A stretch of 64,000 bases of DNA from Marinomonas rhizomae. GTDB lineage: Bacteria > Pseudomonadota > Gammaproteobacteria > Pseudomonadales > Marinomonadaceae. Within the stretch, counting starts at the first letter, position 1. Each line of letters starts with the position of its first letter. The translations under genes and the position numbers were made by a program. Positions 59,712 through 64,000 of the stretch are shown piece after piece. The stretch lies in contig NZ_QNSE01000003.1 of the NCBI RefSeq assembly GCF_003315485.1, positions 62,001-126,000 on the forward strand, written 5' to 3'. Below the pieces are notes generated by a model, which saw only the letters and a list, made by a program, of their open reading frames with translations, was not told the origin of the DNA and made no database searches.

Positions 59712-59746
59712 AAATGCCAGCTTCCTTATTAAGGTAGCTGGCATTT
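59712..59746. terminator. Bidirectional terminator between the FMN oxidase and the iron-binding protein gene
   Basis: Eleven pairs AAATGCCAGCT/AGCTGGCATTT, with inner CCTT/AAGG pairing, then TTTTTA. Confidence 0.8.
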
Positions 59747-59775
59747 TTATCGCACTATTGGAAAGAGCGATGGTC

Positions 59776-60831
59776 TTACTTCCAGCCACCCTTATTCATT
59801 AACTCTACGGCCAATCTATTGTTTTCACCCAACACATTTAGTGACAAAGTGTCTGCTTTAAATTCGCCAAATGGTTGTAAGCTTTTAGGTGGCGCTATTC
59901 CTTCAACGACAGGGTATTCGGTATTCGCTTGAGCATACCAAGTTTGGCTTTCCTCATTTGTTAGGAAGTCAACTAAGCGACGAGCGTTACGTACATTGGA
60001 TGCAGATGCCGTCATAGCAATACCACTCACATTTACATGGGCTCCGCGCTCGTTTTCACCTTGATTGGGCCAAAATAACGCAACTTTATTATAAATTTCA
60101 CGTTCTTTCGCGTCACTACTTTGTCCAAGTCGGCCGTAGTAGTACGAATTAGCCAGGGTAATATCACAGACGCCGACAGATACCGCATTAAGTAAATCGG
60201 TATCGCCACCAAAAGGAGGACGAGATAAATTGCTAACAAATCCTTTGATCCACTCTAAGGTTTTTTCTTGGCCGTTCGCCGCTATCATAGAGGCAACCAG
60301 AGATTGATTATAAATATTAGAAGAAGATCGAGTGCATAAGCGGCCCTTCCATTTTGAATCCGCTAGGTCTTCATAAGTAGATAACTCTTCTTTGGTCACT
60401 TTTTTAGGGTTGTAAAAAATGATTCTTGCTCGCTGTGATAAGCCATACCAATAACCTTCGGGGTCTTTTAGGTGGGCAGGGACTGCTTCATCTAATGTAT
60501 CCGTTTCAAAGGCTCTTAATACACCTGCTTCTTTTGCACGATAAAGTCGTCCAGCATCCACGGTAATGAAAATGTCAGCAGGACTTGCGTCGCCTTCGGC
60601 CTTGAGTTTATTTAACAACATGTCAGCATCACCAGTAATAAGGTTGACATTGACTCGGTATTTTTTTGAGTAGGCATCCAGTGCTGGTGCAATAAGTGCT
60701 TCTTTTCGGGCTGAATAAATATTTACTTCACCACTAGCAAATGAAATAGAGGGGAAAGCTGTTAATAATGCTGTTCCTAAAGTTGTTATAGCAGGAGCGC
60801 AGAAGCGAGAGGTGCGTTTAATTTGTTTCAT
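59776..60831 (-). CDS. Ferric iron ABC transporter substrate-binding protein (FbpA/FutA type)
   Basis: 351-residue periplasmic protein with signal peptide about 1-33 (cut near FAS-GEVN) and the mature start EVNIYSARKEALIAP. The Y-Y-Y run in LANSYYYGRLG supplies the iron-binding tyrosines. It binds Fe3+ for an ABC importer, but no permease or ATPase lies beside it, so it needs a distant set. A weak Fur-like site (60915-60933) is upstream. Confidence 0.87.
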   Translation of the reverse strand: MKQIKRTSRFCAPAITTLGTALLTAFPSISFASGEVNIYSARKEALIAPALDAYSKKYRVNVNLITGDADMLLNKLKAEGDASPADIFITVDAGRLYRAKEAGVLRAFETDTLDEAVPAHLKDPEGYWYGLSQRARIIFYNPKKVTKEELSTYEDLADSKWKGRLCTRSSSNIYNQSLVASMIAANGQEKTLEWIKGFVSNLSRPPFGGDTDLLNAVSVGVCDITLANSYYYGRLGQSSDAKEREIYNKVALFWPNQGENERGAHVNVSGIAMTASASNVRNARRLVDFLTNEESQTWYAQANTEYPVVEGIAPPKSLQPFGEFKADTLSLNVLGENNRLAVELMNKGGWK

Positions 60832-60914
60832 ATTAATATTAAGTGCCGTTAATCTTTAAAATAAAATTAATTGATGTGAGCATTGACTGATGACATCAAT
60901 TCACTTAGATAATT

Positions 60915-60933
60915 CTAAATGAAAACTATTTGT
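60915..60933. promoter_or_regulatory. Candidate Fur box upstream of the iron-binding protein gene
   Basis: Core AATGAAAACTATT agrees with 10 of 13 bases of the Fur core AATGATAATCATT; 84 bases from the start. Low specificity in AT-rich DNA. Confidence 0.3.
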
Positions 60934-61015
60934 ATTCAATAGTCGTTTCGCTCACTAAGGCGGTTTATTTTATAAATACGGTGAAATTAAGGCTAAAACT
61001 ACTTAAATATCCTTA

Positions 61016-61756
61016 CTAAATGCCAGATAAACGAGAAAGCCATTTTGTTAACTGAAATCCCATTTTATCGCTGAGCTTTTGCGCGCTGGCCTTGAGCTCT
61101 TTAGCGTTATTGTGGTTTCTTGATTTACCTGCAATGACTACCCAGTTACCGCTTCCTGTATCCAATGCTCGAACATCGTTAAAATGCTGTTTGATAATAG
61201 CGGTGAGATCATGGTTGGTTTTTTGGTCTATCCAGCAATTTAATGCCAGCCAACCATCTTCTTTAATATTTTTCGCGCAATTTTCAATAAAGCTTGCTTG
61301 GAGAACAGAGCGATCCATTCCTTGTGTGTTATAAAGATCCGTCATCAGTAAATCAACTTTTTTAGGCAGTCCTTCTGCCATGTAATCGATGGCATTGGCA
61401 ACATCTAAATTGATGCGTTTGCCTGTCGGCAGTTTAAAATACATTTGCGCTGCATCCATTACTTCTTGACGCAATTCAACTGCAGTTAGGTGAATAGCAG
61501 GCACGGTATGATGAAGAGCACTCAATAAGGTGCCACCACCAAGTCCCAATATACAGGCTCGTTTTGGAGAGCAAAATAATAAAGGCAACATCATAGCTTG
61601 AGTGTATTCGTGTTGCAGTATATGAGGCGTGGAAAGGCGAATTCTGCTCTGTTCGTCACCTTCAGCAAAAGACAGAATGCGATATTGGCCATCATCAAAA
61701 ATGCGAATAGGGCCAAGCTCATCGGCGCTGTCATGTAGTAAATTTTGGTGACTCAT
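61016..61756 (-). CDS. Spermidine-synthase-like methyltransferase-fold protein
   Basis: 246-residue Rossmann-fold protein with the nucleotide motif ILGLGGGTLLSAL near 70 and the acidic TAVELRQEV following strand 2, as in spermidine synthase and its non-polyamine relatives. It lacks the N-terminal strand domain of true SpeE and reads MTDLYNTQGMD in place of the usual D-x-x-D-P active-site strand. So its substrate is unknown; polyamine synthesis is not supported. Second gene after the ydiJ-type gene. Confidence 0.75.
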   Translation of the reverse strand: MSHQNLLHDSADELGPIRIFDDGQYRILSFAEGDEQSRIRLSTPHILQHEYTQAMMLPLLFCSPKRACILGLGGGTLLSALHHTVPAIHLTAVELRQEVMDAAQMYFKLPTGKRINLDVANAIDYMAEGLPKKVDLLMTDLYNTQGMDRSVLQASFIENCAKNIKEDGWLALNCWIDQKTNHDLTAIIKQHFNDVRALDTGSGNWVVIAGKSRNHNNAKELKASAQKLSDKMGFQLTKWLSRLSGI

Positions 61757-61797
61757 AGTGTCCCTTTTAAAAATAAAATAGCTGAATTATATAAAAG

Positions 61798-61823
61798 AGA
61801 AGGCTCGGAATTCCGAGCCTTCT
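61798..61823 (-). terminator. Palindromic terminator after the YdiJ-type gene
   Basis: Perfect palindrome with GAAGGCTCGG arms; the minus strand continues TCTTTTATAT. It ends the leftward ydiJ transcript before the methyltransferase-fold gene. Confidence 0.75.
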
Positions 61824-61849
61824 TCATGATACTCGATTAAGAGTATGTA

Positions 61850-64000
61850 TTAATCTACCCGTGCTTCTCTGAGATGTTTCAAAAGTGCCTGAACTGGGTG
61901 GGGGATGGCAACATCATCAAAACGCTTTGTCTGGCTGCGACAAGAGTAGCCAGTTGCTACTAATTTTCCGAGTAACCCTGGATCCGTTACTTTTTCTTTC
62001 CATGACAAGGCATAAATTGTTTTAGAGTTCTCTTTATTTACCGTTTCATGGCCATAGGTTCCAGCCATACCACAGCAACCTACGTTTTCGACTTTTAGCT
62101 CAAGACCAAGAATACTGTAGACCTTTTGCCAATCTTTAATAGATGCTGCAGCATTCGTTTTTTCTGTGCAGTGGGTCATTAAGTGATAAGTTGAGCTGTC
62201 ACACATTAAAGGTTGCTTAGTAAGGTGTTCGCTTTTTTTTATTAGCCACTCTTGCATCAAATGGATGTTAGGGATTTGTCGAGAATCGCTAAAGGCTTTG
62301 GTGTACTCCGCTCGGTAGGTTAGTGTCATCGAAGGGTCAATACCTATAAAGGGTAAGCCGTAGAAAGCCAAACTTTGAAGCATGTCTAAGTTTTTACGTG
62401 CGGTGCGATTAAAAGCCTTAATGAAGCCATGTACATGCAACGGCTTGCCATTAGGCATATAAGGCGCAAGGTAAGCTTGGAAACCTAAACGACTGAGTGT
62501 TTCCATAGTATCCAGTACTAGCTCGGTTTCAAAATAACTAGTGAAAGCATCTTGCACAACAATGACAGCGCGGGTTCTGTCTTTTGGACTTAGGGCTTCA
62601 ATGGCTAATGGTGTAGCTAAACGAATACCACGGCGAGACATTTCTTTTTTTAGGTTGAGCTTGCTCAGTGCTGGGTTATCAGTCAGGCCTATATATTTAC
62701 TGCTAAAGTGATTAACCCAACGACGGCTTACTAACCAATTGTAAGGCTGCGGCAATATCGCCATGGTGGGCATCATAAACTCTAACGAGCCGATCAAGTA
62801 ATCTTTGGCTGGTCGAAGATAGCGGCTGTAGTAAAGTTCCAAGAATTTTGCTCTGAAATCTGGTACATCAACTTTTATTGGGCACTGTCCTAGGCAAGAT
62901 TTACAGGCCAAGCAGCCCATCATAGATTCGTGGACTTCGTTGGAGAAATCATAGTCTCCGCGACGTTTCGCTAGCGTGTTTTTAAGCCTCGGCAAGAAGT
63001 TGAAAAAAAAGTTGCTGTCTTTGGCGTCTTTGCTTGCTTTCACGGTATCAATGCCTTGTTGGCTCATTCCGCGCAGCCATTCGCGCATTAAAGAGGCACG
63101 CCCTTTTGGTGAGTGACGGCGATCTCGTGTGCCTTTCCAAGAAGGGCACATGGCATCATTTGGATCGTAGTTATAACATGCACCGTTGCCGTTGCAATAC
63201 ATGCCTTCTTGAAACTGGTCACGGTTTTGAAGTGGAATCTGGCGATCAAATTGACCACGCAGCGGCACCTCATCGATTTTTAATAAATCTGCACCGAGTT
63301 CAAATGGGGTGGCAATTTTCCCAGGGTTTAATTGGTTTCTTGGGTCAAAAGCACCTTTCACTTGTTGAATGCTTGAATACAGCTCACCGAAAAAAGCTGG
63401 CGCGTATTCAGAGCGGACGCCTTTGCCATGTTCGCCCCACAGTAAGCCATTATATTTTGTGGTGAGTGCGACTACCTTGTCGGTGATCTCTCGGATCATA
63501 GGTTCTTGTGATTCATCTTTAAGGTCAAGCGCAGGGCGAACATGCAATACACCGGCATCCACATGACCGAACATGCCATATTCCACATTGTAGCTGTCTA
63601 GCACAGCGCGAAATTCCATAATATAGTCGGCAAGATTTTCTGGCGGCACCGCGGTATCTTCTACGAAGGGAATCGGGCGTTTTTCACCCTTAGCGTTGCC
63701 TAACAAGCCAACAGACTTCTTGCGCATCGCCCAAAGTTTGTTGACGCTGTCGTGTCCCATAGCAATGGTATAACCAAGAGCGCTACTACCGCCTTGTTTG
63801 GCTAAGGCATCTAGCTTATCGGTTAGGATCTTAATTTTATCGGCAACTTCTCGTTCATCATTACCTGTGTATTCGACTAGGTTAATGCCTTGAATATTTT
63901 CCCCTATGTTTTCTGGGAAAAATTCAGATACAGAGTTCCAAATAATGTCGCCTTTAGCGAGCCCGAGAACTTTAGAGTCGACTGTTTCGATCGATGTTGG
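61850..64000 (-). CDS. ydiJ: YdiJ-type FAD- and Fe-S-binding dehydrogenase, C-terminal part
   Basis: 716 residues are visible; the reading frame is open to the right edge, so the start and the FAD-binding N-terminus are missing. Seen: the C-terminal FAD-oxidase domain (PALDLKDESQEP, WGEHGKGVRSEYAP), a cysteine-rich CNGNGACYNYD region, a CLACKSCLGQCP cluster motif, and a GCCGMAGTYGHE cysteine-rich domain like heterodisulfide reductase. Full-length relatives have about 1,000 residues (E. coli YdiJ). Reported as a D-2-hydroxyglutarate dehydrogenase in E. coli (recall). Confidence 0.9.
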   Translation of the reverse strand, partial: PTSIETVDSKVLGLAKGDIIWNSVSEFFPENIGENIQGINLVEYTGNDEREVADKIKILTDKLDALAKQGGSSALGYTIAMGHDSVNKLWAMRKKSVGLLGNAKGEKRPIPFVEDTAVPPENLADYIMEFRAVLDSYNVEYGMFGHVDAGVLHVRPALDLKDESQEPMIREITDKVVALTTKYNGLLWGEHGKGVRSEYAPAFFGELYSSIQQVKGAFDPRNQLNPGKIATPFELGADLLKIDEVPLRGQFDRQIPLQNRDQFQEGMYCNGNGACYNYDPNDAMCPSWKGTRDRRHSPKGRASLMREWLRGMSQQGIDTVKASKDAKDSNFFFNFLPRLKNTLAKRRGDYDFSNEVHESMMGCLACKSCLGQCPIKVDVPDFRAKFLELYYSRYLRPAKDYLIGSLEFMMPTMAILPQPYNWLVSRRWVNHFSSKYIGLTDNPALSKLNLKKEMSRRGIRLATPLAIEALSPKDRTRAVIVVQDAFTSYFETELVLDTMETLSRLGFQAYLAPYMPNGKPLHVHGFIKAFNRTARKNLDMLQSLAFYGLPFIGIDPSMTLTYRAEYTKAFSDSRQIPNIHLMQEWLIKKSEHLTKQPLMCDSSTYHLMTHCTEKTNAAASIKDWQKVYSILGLELKVENVGCCGMAGTYGHETVNKENSKTIYALSWKEKVTDPGLLGKLVATGYSCRSQTKRFDDVAIPHPVQALLKHLREARVD

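Noticed and set aside
63034..63465. 143-codon plus-strand frame in the YdiJ-type gene
   Set aside because: Opposite to a coding region with clear Fe-S motifs.
1..64000. CRISPR arrays, tRNA genes, insertion sequences, prophage
   Set aside because: No regular spaced repeats, cloverleaf structures, transposase, integrase or phage structural genes were seen.

Overview
The window is ordinary-looking chromosomal DNA of a marine gammaproteobacterium, AT-rich, densely packed, with strong intrinsic terminators and clean Shine-Dalgarno sites. Several blocks keep the order I remember from Pseudomonas and its relatives (glnS-cysS; topA followed by two small genes, then lexA; maf/yceD-rpmF-plsX-fabD-fabG-acpP-fabF; dapA-bamC-purC; lolCD/comEC/exbBD/lpxK/Trm112/ptp/murB). 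The base composition and choline-sulfate genes suggest Oceanospirillales, perhaps Marinomonas. That placement is inference from recall, not a search. I see no tRNA, rRNA, CRISPR array, insertion sequence, prophage or integrase, and no gene-free stretch longer than 300 bases; the longest are about 276 bases (52157-52432) and 233 bases (55332-55564).

Layout: 1-1762 (minus) holds the start of ppiB, then queE and queC for queuosine precursor synthesis. 1988-4028 is a MarR-acetyltransferase regulator translationally coupled to an AzlCD branched-chain amino acid exporter. 4152-7212 is glnS-cysS. 7282-9064 holds a universal stress protein and two membrane-anchored unknowns. 9255-16986 is genome maintenance and RNA: topA, two small conserved genes, lexA and dinG sharing two LexA boxes, and a DEAD-box helicase. 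17015-22924 is SelO, gpsA with its overlapping partners, a hydrolase, a periplasmic unknown and an RssA-type patatin. 22934-28798 is maf and the fatty-acid/phospholipid initiation cluster, without fabH. 28845-31833 is an unknown, an ABC-2 exporter and queF.

31920-35447 is a choline-O-sulfate module: choline-binding protein, choline sulfatase and a divergent LysR regulator. 35463-38866 holds an AEC transporter, a second LysR regulator, an aldo-keto reductase and a Bcp peroxiredoxin. 39084-41793 is dapA-bamC-purC. 41875-51010 is an envelope block: LolCD lipoprotein release, DUF2062, a shortened ComEC, ExbBD, LpxK, a Trm112-like protein, a tyrosine phosphatase, MurB and MurI, many with overlapping starts. 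51011-55331 holds a second patatin, a KAS III-type condensing enzyme and phosphoglucomutase.

55565-60831 is an iron-acquisition region: a TonB-dependent siderophore receptor, a PiuC-type hydroxylase, an abutting FMN-dependent alpha-hydroxy-acid oxidase, and an oppositely oriented ferric-iron binding protein. The window ends with a spermidine-synthase-like methyltransferase fold protein and the C-terminal two-thirds of a YdiJ-type FAD/Fe-S dehydrogenase cut by the right edge.

I found no clearly new system. The most notable points are the FMN oxidase fused by position to the PiuC hydroxylase in the iron region, the ComEC without a visible nuclease domain, the short PlsX, missing fabH, kdsB and lolE at their usual places, and the MarR-GNAT regulator driving AzlCD.
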